Counted from the first letter of the stretch, positions 54,083-63,389 are shown. The stretch: DNA of 64,000 nucleotides from Burkholderia ambifaria AMMD (GCF_000203915.1 NC_008390.1:930001-994000), one strand, 5' to 3'. Notes: generated from the letters alone by a model not told the origin. Program-made: numbers and translations.

Positions 54083-57034
54083 TCACTTGCCCGTCGTCAC
54101 GGCGGCCGGCGCGGCCGCGCGGCGCTCGAGCAGGTCGAGCTGCTCCGAGTTGAAGCGCGCGTACGCACGCTGCCAGTCGGACGGCTGCGCGACCGGCATC
54201 ACCTGCACGGCCGTGACCTTGTATTCCGGGCAGTTCGTCGCCCAGTCGGAGCTGTCCGTCGTGATCACGTTCGCGCCCGATTCGGGGAAGTGGAACGTCG
54301 TGTACACCACACCCGGCTGCATGCGATCGGACACGAGCGCGCGCAACACCGTCTGGCCCGCACGCGATTCGATGCCGACCCAGTCGCCGGTCCGGATCCC
54401 GCGATCCTCCGCGTCATGCGGGTGGATCTCGAGGCGGTCCTCTTCATGCCACTGGACGTTCTCGGTCCGGCGCGTCTGCGCACCGACGTTGTATTGCGAC
54501 AGGATGCGGCCCGTGGTCAGGATCAGCGGATAGCGCTGCGTGACCTTTTCCGGCGTCGGAATGAACTGCGTGATCACGAAGCGGCCCTTGCCGCGCACGA
54601 ACGCGTCGATGTGCATCGTCGGCGTGCCGTCCGGTGCCTGTTCGTTGCAAGGCCACTGGATACTGCCGAGCGCGTCGAGCTTCGCGTACGACACGCCCGA
54701 GAAGGTCGGCGTGAGCCGTGCGATCTCGTCCATGATTTCCGACGGATGCGTGTAGTGCATGTCGTAGCCGAGCGCCTGCGACAGCAGCAGCGTCACTTCC
54801 CAGTCCGCGTAGCCCGCGAGCGGCGGCATCACCTTGCGCACGCGCGAGATGCGGCGCTCCGCGTTCGTGAACGTGCCGTCCTTCTCGAGGAACGTCGAGC
54901 CCGGCAGCAGCACGTGCGCGTATTTCGCGGTCTCGTTCAGGAAGATGTCCTGCACGACGACGCATTCCATCGACGACAGCGCGGCGGCGACGTGCTGCGT
55001 GTTCGGGTCCGACTGGACGATGTCCTCGCCCTGGCAGTAAAGCCCCTTGAAGCTGCCGTCGAGCGCCGCGTCGAACATGTTCGGGATGCGCAGCCCCGGT
55101 TCCGGTTGCAGCGTGGCCGACCATGCGTGTTCGAACAGCGCGCGCACGCTGTCGTCGCCGATGTGGCGGTAGCCGGGCAGCTCATGCGGGAACGAGCCCA
55201 TGTCGCACGAGCCCTGCACGTTGTTCTGGCCGCGCAGCGGATTGACGCCGACGCCTTCGCGGCCGATGTTGCCGGTCGCCATCGCGAGGTTCGCGATGCC
55301 CATCACCGTCGTCGAGCCTTGCGCGTGTTCGGTCACGCCGAGGCCGTAGTAGATCGCGGCGTTGCCGCCGGTCGCATAGAGGCGCGCGGCTTCGCGCACC
55401 ACCTCGGCCGGCACGCCCGTCACATCGGCGGTCGCTTCGGGCGAGTTCTCGGCACGCGACACGAAGTCGCGCCATTGCTCGAATGCGCGCGCTTCGCAGC
55501 GCTCGGCGACGAACGCGTCGGCGACGAGCCCTTCGGTGACGATCACGTGCGCGAGCGCGTTGACGATCGCGACGTTGGTGCCAGGGCGCAGCTGCAGGTG
55601 GTGCGCGGCCTTCACGTGCGGGCCGTCGACCACGTCGATGCGGCGCGGATCGATCACGATCAGCTTCGCGCCTTCGCGGATGCGCCGCTTCAGGCGCGAG
55701 CCGAACACCGGATGGCCGTCGGTCGGGTTCGCACCCATCACGACGATCACGTCGGCGTGGTCGACCGACGCGAAGGTCTGCGTGCCGGCCGATTCGCCGA
55801 GCGTCGTCTTCAGGCCATAGCCGGTCGGCGAATGGCACACGCGCGCACAGGTGTCGACGTTGTTGTTGCCGAATGCGGCGCGCACGAGCTTCTGCACGAG
55901 GTAGGTTTCCTCGTTCGTGCAGCGCGACGACGTGATGCCGCCGATCGAATCGCGGCCGTACTTCTGCTGCAGCTTGCGGAATTGCGTCGCCGCGTAGGTG
56001 AGCGCCTCTTCCCAGCTGACTTCGCGCCACGGGTCGGTGATCTTCTCGCGGATCATCGGCTTCGTGATGCGATCCTTGTGGGTCGCGTAGCCCCACGCGA
56101 AGCGTCCCTTCACGCACGCGTGGCCTTCGTTCGCGAGGCCGTTCTTGTGCGGCGTCATGCGCACGACCTGCGTGCCCTTCATCTCGGCCTTGAACGAGCA
56201 GCCGACGCCGCAGTACGCGCAGGTCGTGACGACCGAGTGCTCGGCCTGGCCGAGCCGGACAACGGATTTTTCCTGCAGCGTGGCGGTCGGGCAGGCGGCG
56301 ACGCACGCGCCGCACGATACGCATTCCGAGTCCATGAACGATTCGCTTTCGCCGGCGGCGACGCGCGATTCGAAGCCGCGCGCGGCGATCGTCAGCGCGA
56401 ACGTGCCTTGGGTTTCCTCGCACGCGCGCACGCAGCGGTTGCAGACGATGCACTTCGACGGATCGTACGTGAAGTACGGATTCGACTCGTCCTTCTGCTC
56501 GCGCAGGTGATTTGCGCCGTCGAAGCCGTAGCGCACTTCGCGCAAGCCGACGACACCCGCCATGTCCTGCAGCTCGCAGTCGCCGTTGGCAGGGCAGGTG
56601 AGGCAGTCGAGCGGGTGATCGGAGATGTACAGCTCCATCACGTTGCGGCGCAGCGACTGCAGCCGGTCCGACTGCGTACGCACCTTCATCCCGGCTTCGG
56701 CGGGCGTCGTGCACGATGCCGGATAGCCGCGCCGGCCTTCGATTTCGACGAGGCACAGACGGCACGAGCCGAACGGCTCGAGCGAATCGGTCGCGCAGAG
56801 CTTGGGCACATTGACGCCGGCTTCGATCGCGGCGCGCATCACCGACGTGCCTGCCGGCACCGTCACCGGCTGGCCGTCGATTTCGAGCGTGACGTCGGTA
56901 TCGGCATGCCGTTGCGGCGTGCCGTAGTCGGTGTCGTCGAACGGATCGAAGGCGCGCGCCTGGGCGGCGCTCTTGCACGCGCATTGGCCTGAGCCGCAGC
57001 CGCCTTGGCGGACGTTGTTCGTGTCGAGGGACAT
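54083..57034 (-). CDS. fdsA: NAD-dependent formate dehydrogenase alpha subunit (Mo/Fe-S)
   Basis: A 983-residue catalytic subunit. In order: a 2Fe-2S ferredoxin-like domain (L-C-A-T-D-S-L-E-P-F-G-S-C-R-L-C); two 4Fe-4S ferredoxin repeats (C-I-V-C-N-R-C-V-R-A-C and C-V-S-C-G-A-C-V-A-A-C-P); and the 4Fe-4S of the molybdopterin domain (C-A-Y-C-G-V-G-C). The bis-MGD domain has the Mo-ligand Cys in V-C-H-S-P-T. It oxidises formate to CO2 and passes electrons to FdsB. AAGGAG precedes the ATG. It is a Cys-type, not selenocysteine, enzyme. Confidence 0.97.
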   Translation of the reverse strand: MSLDTNNVRQGGCGSGQCACKSAAQARAFDPFDDTDYGTPQRHADTDVTLEIDGQPVTVPAGTSVMRAAIEAGVNVPKLCATDSLEPFGSCRLCLVEIEGRRGYPASCTTPAEAGMKVRTQSDRLQSLRRNVMELYISDHPLDCLTCPANGDCELQDMAGVVGLREVRYGFDGANHLREQKDESNPYFTYDPSKCIVCNRCVRACEETQGTFALTIAARGFESRVAAGESESFMDSECVSCGACVAACPTATLQEKSVVRLGQAEHSVVTTCAYCGVGCSFKAEMKGTQVVRMTPHKNGLANEGHACVKGRFAWGYATHKDRITKPMIREKITDPWREVSWEEALTYAATQFRKLQQKYGRDSIGGITSSRCTNEETYLVQKLVRAAFGNNNVDTCARVCHSPTGYGLKTTLGESAGTQTFASVDHADVIVVMGANPTDGHPVFGSRLKRRIREGAKLIVIDPRRIDVVDGPHVKAAHHLQLRPGTNVAIVNALAHVIVTEGLVADAFVAERCEARAFEQWRDFVSRAENSPEATADVTGVPAEVVREAARLYATGGNAAIYYGLGVTEHAQGSTTVMGIANLAMATGNIGREGVGVNPLRGQNNVQGSCDMGSFPHELPGYRHIGDDSVRALFEHAWSATLQPEPGLRIPNMFDAALDGSFKGLYCQGEDIVQSDPNTQHVAAALSSMECVVVQDIFLNETAKYAHVLLPGSTFLEKDGTFTNAERRISRVRKVMPPLAGYADWEVTLLLSQALGYDMHYTHPSEIMDEIARLTPTFSGVSYAKLDALGSIQWPCNEQAPDGTPTMHIDAFVRGKGRFVITQFIPTPEKVTQRYPLILTTGRILSQYNVGAQTRRTENVQWHEEDRLEIHPHDAEDRGIRTGDWVGIESRAGQTVLRALVSDRMQPGVVYTTFHFPESGANVITTDSSDWATNCPEYKVTAVQVMPVAQPSDWQRAYARFNSEQLDLLERRAAAPAAVTTGK

Positions 57035-57051
57035 GCAGGGCTCCTTCTGGG

Positions 57052-58629
57052 TCAGGCCGCAGCCTTGACCGGACCCGACGCGGCTTGCTTGCCGGCGGCG
57101 AGCCCGAAATCTTCGGGGAAATGATCGAGCGCGGACAGCACCGGGTACGGTGTCATCCCGCCCATCGCGCACAGCGAGCCGGCGAGCATCGTGTCGCACA
57201 GGTCGCGCAGCAGCGTGACCTGTCGCTCCGACGTGTCGCCTTTGCGAATGCGTGCGATCGTCTCGACGCCGCGCGTCGATCCGATCCGGCACGGCGTGCA
57301 CTTGCCGCACGATTCGATCGCGCAGAACTTCATCGCGTATTCGGCGAGCTCCGCGAGATTCGACGTGTCGTCGTGCAGCACGATGCCGCCGTGGCCGACG
57401 ACCGCGCCGATGGCCGTATAGGCCTCGTAGTCGAGCGGCACGTCCCATTGGTGTTCGGGCAGATAGGTGCCGAGCGGGCCGCCGACCTGGGCGGCGCGCG
57501 CGGGCCGGCCGCTCGCCGTGCCGCCGCCGTAGTCGAACAGCAGCTCGCGCAGCGTGACGCCGAACGCGAGCTCGACGAGCCCGCCGTGGCGGATGTTGCC
57601 CGCGAGCTGGAACGGCAGCGTGCCGCGCGAGCGGCCCATCCCGTAGTCGCGATAGAACGCGGCGCCGCGCGCGAAGATCACCGGCGCGGTGGCGAGCGTG
57701 ATCACGTTGTTGATCACGGTCGGCTGGCCGAACAGGCCGGAGAGCGCCGGCAGCGGCGGCTTCGCGCGCACGACGCCGCGCTTGCCTTCGAGCGATTCGA
57801 GCAGCGCCGTTTCCTCGCCGCACACGTACGAACCGGCCCCCTTCGCGACGTGCAGGTCGAACGCATGCGCGGAGCCGAGCACGTGCTCGCCGAGCCAGCC
57901 GGCTTCACGGGCGCGCACGATCGCGGTTTCGAGTGCTGCGATGGCGTGCGGATATTCGCTGCGCACGTAGATGTAGCCGAGCGTCGCGCCCGTCGCGATG
58001 CCCGCGATGATCATCCCTTCGATCAGGCAGTACGGATCGCTTTCCATGATCAGGCGATCGGAGAACGTGCCCGAATCGCCTTCGTCCGCGTTGCAGACGA
58101 TGTACTTCTGCGTCGCGCTGGCCTGCCGGACCGTGCGCCACTTGATGCCGGCCGGGAAGGCCGCGCCGCCGCGGCCGCGCAGCCCCGATTCGATCAGCGT
58201 CTCGCACGCGACGTCGCCGTCGAGCGCGAGTGCGTTCTTCAGGCCGGCGAGGCCGTCGTGCTTCAGGTAGTCGTCGATCGACAGCGGATCGGTCAGGCCG
58301 ATGCGCGCGAACGTGAGGCGCTGCTGGCGCGCGAGATAGGGCAGCGCATCGACGAGGCCGACGCCGCTCGGATGCGTGCCGCCGTCGAGCCAGTTCGCGT
58401 CGAACAGCGCGGGCACGTCGGCGGCCGACAGATTCGCGTAGCCGACGCGCCCGGCGGCCGTGCCGACCTCGACGAGCGGCTCGAGCCACAGCAAGCCGCG
58501 CGTACCGTTGCGGACCAGTTCGATCGCGACGCCGCGTCGCTCGGCTTCAGCGACGATCGCGGCGGCAAGGGCGTCGGCGCCGAGCGCCAGTGCGGACGAA
58601 TCGCGCGGAACGTAGATGCGGGTCGTCAT
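57052..58629 (-). CDS. fdsB: Formate dehydrogenase beta subunit (NADH-binding flavoprotein)
   Basis: A 525-residue subunit homologous to NuoF with an N-terminal thioredoxin-like part. NADH/FMN site: G-R-G-G-A-A-F-P-A-G-I-K-W (about 160) and N-A-D-E-G-D-S-G-T-F. The 4Fe-4S site is E-S-C-G-K-C-T-P-C-R-I-G (about 440), with a further Cys downstream. It transfers electrons to NAD+. The start overlaps the end of fdsG by four bases (ATGA); fdsA begins 17 bp after its stop. Confidence 0.96.
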   Translation of the reverse strand: MTTRIYVPRDSSALALGADALAAAIVAEAERRGVAIELVRNGTRGLLWLEPLVEVGTAAGRVGYANLSAADVPALFDANWLDGGTHPSGVGLVDALPYLARQQRLTFARIGLTDPLSIDDYLKHDGLAGLKNALALDGDVACETLIESGLRGRGGAAFPAGIKWRTVRQASATQKYIVCNADEGDSGTFSDRLIMESDPYCLIEGMIIAGIATGATLGYIYVRSEYPHAIAALETAIVRAREAGWLGEHVLGSAHAFDLHVAKGAGSYVCGEETALLESLEGKRGVVRAKPPLPALSGLFGQPTVINNVITLATAPVIFARGAAFYRDYGMGRSRGTLPFQLAGNIRHGGLVELAFGVTLRELLFDYGGGTASGRPARAAQVGGPLGTYLPEHQWDVPLDYEAYTAIGAVVGHGGIVLHDDTSNLAELAEYAMKFCAIESCGKCTPCRIGSTRGVETIARIRKGDTSERQVTLLRDLCDTMLAGSLCAMGGMTPYPVLSALDHFPEDFGLAAGKQAASGPVKAAA

Positions 58630-59126
58630 GCGGCCTCCGGGGCGTGGGTGGCCGCGTCGGCGAGCAGCGCGTCGAACTTCTCGGGCGTGACCTTCGCGTG
58701 CAGCACGCCGTTGACCGTCATCGACGGCGATTGTGCGCACAACCCGAGGCAGTAGACCGATTCGAGCGCGACGTCGCCCGGCGCGTGCGCAGCGGCGCCA
58801 TCGCCGTGCGCGGCATCGAACCGGCAGCCCGTGCGCGCTTCCGCGTGCGCCGCCAGCGTTTCGCAGCCCATGCTGCGGCACGCCTCGGCGCGGCACATCT
58901 GTATCGTCACGCGCGCGGGCGGCGCGGTGCGGAAGTGGTGATAGTAGGTGAGCACGCCGTGCACTTCCGCGCGCGACAGGTTCAGTGCCTTCGCGAGCGG
59001 CGCGACGCAGCCGGCCGGCACGTAGCCGGCGTCGTCCTGGATCGCGTGCAGGATCGCGACGAGCGAGCGGCCGGCGCGCGCATGGCGCTCGACGAGCACG
59101 TCGGGCGCAGGGGAATTCGGGGACAT
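58626..59126 (-). CDS. fdsG: Formate dehydrogenase gamma subunit (2Fe-2S)
   Basis: A 166-residue NuoE-like subunit with a thioredoxin-like 2Fe-2S domain. The cluster ligands are in M-C-R-A-E-A-C-R-S-M-G-C (about 76-87) and V-Y-C-L-G-L-C-A-Q-S-P (about 125-135). It forms a module with FdsB. It is the first gene of fdsGBAD; its promoter lies in the 131-bp divergent region with fdsR, which also holds an inverted repeat. Confidence 0.95.
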   Translation of the reverse strand: MSPNSPAPDVLVERHARAGRSLVAILHAIQDDAGYVPAGCVAPLAKALNLSRAEVHGVLTYYHHFRTAPPARVTIQMCRAEACRSMGCETLAAHAEARTGCRFDAAHGDGAAAHAPGDVALESVYCLGLCAQSPSMTVNGVLHAKVTPEKFDALLADAATHAPEAA

Positions 59127-59149
59127 CGCTTATGCTCCTCCAAAGTCTC

Positions 59150-59170
59150 ATATGCGCTAGGAATGCATAT
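59150..59170. promoter_or_regulatory. Inverted repeat in the fdsG-fdsR intergenic region
   Basis: ATATGC (59150-59155) and GCATAT (59165-59170) with a nine-base spacer form a 21-bp operator-like dyad. A further TATGC occurs at 59131. Its position 24 bp upstream of the fdsG ATG suggests control of the operon by the divergently encoded regulator. Confidence 0.55.
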
Positions 59171-59257
59171 AGTGCGCAGCAGGACTTCGTACTGATTGAT
59201 TTTCCCCAACGATAAGCGGAAGATTTCGCAGTCGCAATAGGAAATCGGAGTGCATAA

Positions 59258-60364
59258 TTGATTCGAATTGAATGCGACGCGTATCTGACCGTACGCGACA
59301 CGGAGGGCCGCACCGCGAGCCTGTCGGACGTCGCGCCTTTGCTCGAGCTCGTGGCCGAGACGGGCAGCATCGCGCAGGCCGCGCAGGCGAAAGGGCTGTC
59401 GTATCGGCACGCGTGGGGGCTGCTGCGCGCGCTGGAGTCGTGCGTCGGCGGCGAGCTGATCGAAACCGCGCGCGGCAAGGGATCGACACTGTCGGAGCTG
59501 GGGCAGGCGGTCGTCGACGCCCAGCGCCTCGCGCGCAGCCGGCTCGACGGGAACCTGCGCACGCTGGCGGCCGAGGTGGCGAGCGACCTGAACCGGCGGC
59601 TCGCGCAACGCGACGGCGCCGTGCGCATCCATGCATCGCACGGCTACGCGGTCGCGGCGCTCGTTTCCGCGCTCGTCGATGCGCAGGCAGCCGTCGACAT
59701 CAAGTATCGCGAGAGCGTCGAGGCCGTGCAGGCGCTTGCGCGCGGCGAATGCGAGCTGGCCGGGTTCCATCTGCCGCGCGGCGCGTTTCGCGAGCAGTGC
59801 GCGCAGATCTACCGGCCGTGGCTCGACGACACGCGCCACGTGCTGATTCATCTGACCCGTCGCCAGCAGGGGCTGTTCGTGCCGCGCGGCAACCCGAAGC
59901 AGATCCGCGGGCTCGCCGATCTCGCGCGCAACGACATCCGCTTCGTGAACCGGCAGCCGGGGTCCGGCACGCGCATGCTGCTCGATCTCGCGTTGCGCGC
60001 GATCGGCATCGATCCCGAGCGTATCGACGGCTATGCGTCGGCCGAACTCACGCACTCGGCGATCGCCGCGTTCGTCGCGAGCGGGATGGCCGATCTGGGC
60101 TTCGGCGTCGAGCCGGCCGCCCATCATTTCGGGCTCGATTTCATCCCGGTCGTCGACGAGGACTACTACTTTGCGTGCGAACGCGCGCGGCTCGATTCGC
60201 ATCCGCTCGCCGGCGTGCTGGCCTTGCTGCGCGATGCGCGCTTCGTCGAGCGCGTCGCGCATCTCGACGGCTACGACCCGGCCGCATGCGGGACGCTGAC
60301 CGGCATCGCGGCCGGGCTCGCGGGCACGGCCGACGCGGGTGGGCCGGACGGCAACGCACGGTAA
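59258..60364 (+). CDS. fdsR: Formate dehydrogenase regulator (ModE-like HTH plus substrate-binding domain)
   Basis: A 368-residue regulator. The N-terminal ModE/LysR-type winged HTH (L-E-L-V-A-E-T-G-S-I-A-Q-A-A-Q-A-K-G-L-S) is followed by a periplasmic-binding-protein-like domain (about 115-345) with N-R-Q-P-G-S-G-T-R-M-L. This architecture is that of FdsR, described in Cupriavidus for the fds operon. The start is TTG 59258, seven bases after CGGAG; no ATG gives the complete HTH. It is divergent from fdsG. Confidence 0.88.
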   Translation: MIRIECDAYLTVRDTEGRTASLSDVAPLLELVAETGSIAQAAQAKGLSYRHAWGLLRALESCVGGELIETARGKGSTLSELGQAVVDAQRLARSRLDGNLRTLAAEVASDLNRRLAQRDGAVRIHASHGYAVAALVSALVDAQAAVDIKYRESVEAVQALARGECELAGFHLPRGAFREQCAQIYRPWLDDTRHVLIHLTRRQQGLFVPRGNPKQIRGLADLARNDIRFVNRQPGSGTRMLLDLALRAIGIDPERIDGYASAELTHSAIAAFVASGMADLGFGVEPAAHHFGLDFIPVVDEDYYFACERARLDSHPLAGVLALLRDARFVERVAHLDGYDPAACGTLTGIAAGLAGTADAGGPDGNAR

Positions 60365-60464
60365 CGGCAAGCGTGCGAAGCGCGCTGCAACAGCGGGGGA
60401 TTTGCGCTACGCTTGCCGCTTGATCAACGTTCCAACAAGCACGCCGTTCAGGCGTCATCCCGCC

Positions 60465-60734
60465 ATGAAATTTTCCGTTCCCCTTGCCGCGGCAGCGTTG
60501 ACCGCGGGGCTTCTGGTCGCTGTTTCGCCGTTTGCGTTCGCGCAGAATTCTCCCGGCGTGCCCGGCGGGATCCTGAGCGAACAGTTCCGCCTGGCCGAGC
60601 ATCCGCAGATGCCGTTCGCGGCGTCAGCGCCGTCGCAGAAATACCAGAACGGCAAGAAGTCGGCGTTGCGCCGCAAGGGCGATCTGGGTGACCCGAACGG
60701 CTGCAACCTGAAGTGCCCGCTCGACCCCCACTAA
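60465..60734 (+). CDS. Small exported hypothetical protein (89 aa)
   Basis: An 89-residue protein with a clear Sec signal peptide (M-K-F-S-V-P-L-A-A-A-A-L-T-A-G, cleavage after F-A-F-A). The short mature part is rich in Pro, Gln and Lys and ends N-G-C-N-L-K-C-P-L-D-P-H, so two Cys lie near the C-terminus. Periplasmic; function unknown. It is 100 bp after fdsR and followed by a terminator. Confidence 0.7.
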   Translation: MKFSVPLAAAALTAGLLVAVSPFAFAQNSPGVPGGILSEQFRLAEHPQMPFAASAPSQKYQNGKKSALRRKGDLGDPNGCNLKCPLDPH

Positions 60735-60812
60735 GCTCGCGCCGGCGTGCGGCATCGCTGCCGCCGCGAGCGCGTTGCCGATAACCGCACGAGGTCGGGC
60801 GGTTGTCTCCGG

Positions 60813-60852
60813 GGCCCCGCGAAGCTTGCTGCTTCGCGGGGCCGTGTTTTTT
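60813..60852 (+). terminator. Strong intrinsic terminator
   Basis: GGCCCCGCGAAGC (60813-60825) pairs with GCTTCGCGGGGCC (60831-60843), followed by a G/T stretch with six T. Confidence 0.9.
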
Positions 60853-61059
60853 GCGGCACGTACGTTGTGTTCGAGCCTGAGCATCCGGCGCCAGAGCGGC
60901 CGAATGTCGAATCCATGGATCTAGGGTTAACCCTTAATCCAGGAAGGATGTCTTCCTGAAACCTGCCTTATTCTTAAGCACGCGCCTACATAAACTTCGA
61001 TCTGTCAGCGATGAACGGGTGTTCACCGCGAAATCAGACAAATCTGGAGGTAGGTCATC

Positions 61060-61413
61060 ATGAAGTCGCTCGTTCAAGCCGTTGTCGTTGCTGCCGCTCT
61101 CGTCGCCCCGGTCGTGTCGTTCGCGCAGCCCGGCTCGGCACTCACCCGCGCACAGGTTCGCGCCGAACTCGTTCAGCTCCAGCAGGCCGGTTACAACACC
61201 GCCCGCGGCGAAGATCCGCACTATCCGGAAGCCATCCAGGCAGCCACTGCGCGCGTCGCCGAGCAGCAACGCAGCGCGCTTGCCCAGGCGCAAGGCGCCG
61301 ATGCCAGCGGCTATGGCGCACAAGCGCAAGGCGCATCGGCATCGGGCTCGCGTGCGATCGGCGTGCGCCCGGCCAGTGCCGAAGAAATGAAGTCGCTGTA
61401 TCGCGGCAGCTAA
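61060..61413 (+). CDS. DUF4148 exported protein
   Basis: A 117-residue protein with a signal peptide (M-K-S-L-V-Q-A-V-V-V-A-A-A-L-V, cleavage after S-F-A). The DUF4148 core is L-T-R-A-Q-V-R-A-E-L-V-Q-L-Q-Q-A-G-Y-N and D-P-H-Y-P-E-A-I-Q-A-A. A Gly/Ala/Ser-rich tail follows. These small envelope proteins are abundant in Burkholderia and of unknown function. A GGAGG site lies 10 bp before the ATG. The 325-bp gap before it (60735-61059) holds the terminator at 60813 and then its promoter. Confidence 0.85.
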   Translation: MKSLVQAVVVAAALVAPVVSFAQPGSALTRAQVRAELVQLQQAGYNTARGEDPHYPEAIQAATARVAEQQRSALAQAQGADASGYGAQAQGASASGSRAIGVRPASAEEMKSLYRGS

Positions 61414-61602
61414 GCGGCGCATCACCGGATGACGCTGCGCGGGCGGCGCAACGACGACACGTTGCGCCCCGTCGCGATGCCCGGCGGTACCGAACATCCG
61501 TTACCTCCGGCCGCCGGCATACCGGCGGCATTCCGCCCGGCCCGCCCGGGGCTGGGCGCTTTTTCGAAAAGGCGCGGGACGTACGGTTTCGCCGGCGACA
61601 AA

Positions 61603-61633
61603 AAACCCCGCAGACTTGCGTCGTGCGGGGTTT
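61603..61633. terminator. Hairpin between DUF4148 gene and low-GC region
   Basis: AAACCCCGCA (61603-61612) pairs with TGCGGGGTTT (61624-61633). A better T-run follows on the minus strand, so it can end the transcript of the minus-strand gene at 61833-62894. The rest of the 61414-61832 interval has no supported gene. Confidence 0.7.
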
Positions 61634-61832
61634 GTGCGTCAAGCGCGGAATTTGGTGGGGCGGCGTCACTCGAATTGACGTGTAGAAGCCGCTATGGTAC
61701 CGAGTCGGCGGGCTATTTCGCCAAAATGTACCCCCAAAAATACCCCGTCTTCACAGGGCTGGAATGCACTCCGTCCAATATATGAACGGACTCGCTTGCA
61801 TACCGGAGCTACCTGCGAATTGGCGTTACCAA

Positions 61833-62894
61833 TTACTGCTTCGTACCACGGCTGACGCGTTTCCGCACGACGCGGGGCGCTTTCTTGGCGCTCAGTGGCT
61901 GAGGTGTGACCGAAATAATGCCGGCGGTCGTAACTTCGCCGCGGAGAAGGGTCGCGTTTATGCTCAAATAAACCGGAGTACGTCCCCATTCTGCCTGTTG
62001 CAGCAATCCAATCTGTGCTCTGTCAAGGCTGTTGTCTTGGAACGTAGCGGAAAATTCTAGGCCGTCCTGTACTCTTTGTACCCTGAGCTTGATGTAGTCC
62101 TGCTGCCGCAGATCAGTGCTCAGAATCATGTAAGTTCCGTTGAGCTGCGCTTCCTGAGACGGTGTTCTTTTGGAGGAGGCCAGTACCCGTGCTGTTTCTT
62201 GGGTGATTGTCACATCATTGACAGCCAAATGCTTGGCGTCCCCGACGCTTTTCAAGAGAGTGTTTCGGGTATCGTCAAAGTCGGATTTTGCCGCAGCTAC
62301 TGCAGGTTCGACCTTCAGTGCCTTAGCTAGCGTCTCGAGGCGTTTCGTTTCCTCTTGGCTCAATGCGATGGCCTTACTTGCGTCGGCATCCACCTTTTTG
62401 TCGTCAGATCTGGCTTTGAGGTAACTCTTGTATGCCACCACGCTACCCGCGACTGCCGCAACGCCGATGATTGATATGACGAGTGATTCGGGGGTCATTT
62501 TGGAAACCAGTTCCTGCGTCAAAGTCTTAAGGTAGTCGCCGAGGTCAACATTGATTAGCGAAGATCCTTTCTTAACTTCGGCCTTAAATTGGAGCTTACT
62601 TCGTTCTGCACCCGTTAGAGTTCGTGAATCGGCCGAGTGGTGGACGAGGCGCGCGTATGATCGATTGATTGCGGTTTGGAGATCGACGAGAGCTTCTGCG
62701 ACATCGGAAGTGATGGTGCTATTGTATCCGGGCCCCTCTAGCTTGATCACAAGTTTGGGCCAGCCTACGAACTCGATGTTGTACGTACTGTCTCCCAGTT
62801 CATTCTGGAGGGCTTTTTCCAGTGCAGCAAACGCGGATTTTTCGTCTGTAATTTTTAGCGTGCGCGACGTCATCGTCGACCCCGAAACGTTCAT
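61833..62894 (-). CDS. Membrane-anchored protein of unknown function
   Basis: A 353-residue protein with no family I recognise. Residues 1-130 form a mixed alpha/beta region (F-A-A-L-E-K-A-L-Q-N-E-L-G, then N-I-E-F-V-G-W-P-K-L-V-I-K-L-E-G-P). One membrane helix follows (S-L-V-I-S-I-I-G-V-A-A-V-A-G-S-V-V-A-Y, about 139-157). Then comes a Lys/Asp/Ala-rich helical segment, a beta-rich domain (about 245-335), and a basic tail. Base composition is much lower in GC than that of its neighbours. The ATG at 62894 is preceded by GAGAGG. Confidence 0.75.
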   Translation of the reverse strand: MNVSGSTMTSRTLKITDEKSAFAALEKALQNELGDSTYNIEFVGWPKLVIKLEGPGYNSTITSDVAEALVDLQTAINRSYARLVHHSADSRTLTGAERSKLQFKAEVKKGSSLINVDLGDYLKTLTQELVSKMTPESLVISIIGVAAVAGSVVAYKSYLKARSDDKKVDADASKAIALSQEETKRLETLAKALKVEPAVAAAKSDFDDTRNTLLKSVGDAKHLAVNDVTITQETARVLASSKRTPSQEAQLNGTYMILSTDLRQQDYIKLRVQRVQDGLEFSATFQDNSLDRAQIGLLQQAEWGRTPVYLSINATLLRGEVTTAGIISVTPQPLSAKKAPRVVRKRVSRGTKQ

Positions 62895-63389
62895 TTTTGG
62901 ACGCCTCTCTTTTGAGAGGCACTGAATATTGGGATAGATCGTATCAGATTGGCAAGTCTCGCTAATCCCAGCACACGTCGTTTCGGGCAAGGGGAGTCGC
63001 GGGGCGGGCTGGCGAAAGAGGAAAGCCAGTCATTGACGAGTTAGCCTCCAAGATTGCTTCGCATTTCACACCGCGCGCGCTTGGATCTGGCCAGATGGGG
63101 CGCATATCTGCATGGTGAGCAGCACGGAGCGCGCCGGACCGCTGTGATGCGTGAAGGATGTGATCGCTTGGGCGGAAAGCTACGTCGAGCCCAGACTTCC
63201 ATCATATTGAGAAGCACTGCTCCTACGATAGTTGTCGCGATGCCTTGATCTGTCATACGAATGATTTAGCATCGCGCAATGCACTCCAGATCGAATACCG
63301 GGGCGCCGCGCCCGGCTATCGCTGCCGAGGAATTGCTGCGCTGCCGATACGGTAGCGGATAAGGCGTCCCCGGCTGACTGGGAGAGCCG
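62895..63389. other. Low-confidence stretch between the unknown membrane protein and the sigma-like gene
   Basis: 495 bp. A minus-strand frame 63041-63256 (71 aa, beginning M-T-D-Q-G-I-A-T-T-I-V-G-A-V-L-L) has a hydrophobic start but no ribosome-binding site. A plus-strand frame at 63054-63248 competes with it. Neither is accepted. GC rises back to the chromosomal level near 63300. Confidence 0.4.

Noticed and set aside
61650..61680. tRNA-like 3' end on the minus strand (five-base stem CGTCA/TGACG, loop with TTCGA, then C-rich sequence ending CCACCA), as if an attachment site
   Set aside because: The loop is shifted by one base from the T-loop consensus, the invariant G53-C61 pair is missing, and no matching acceptor 5' strand lies within 400 bp. 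Chance is the simpler explanation.
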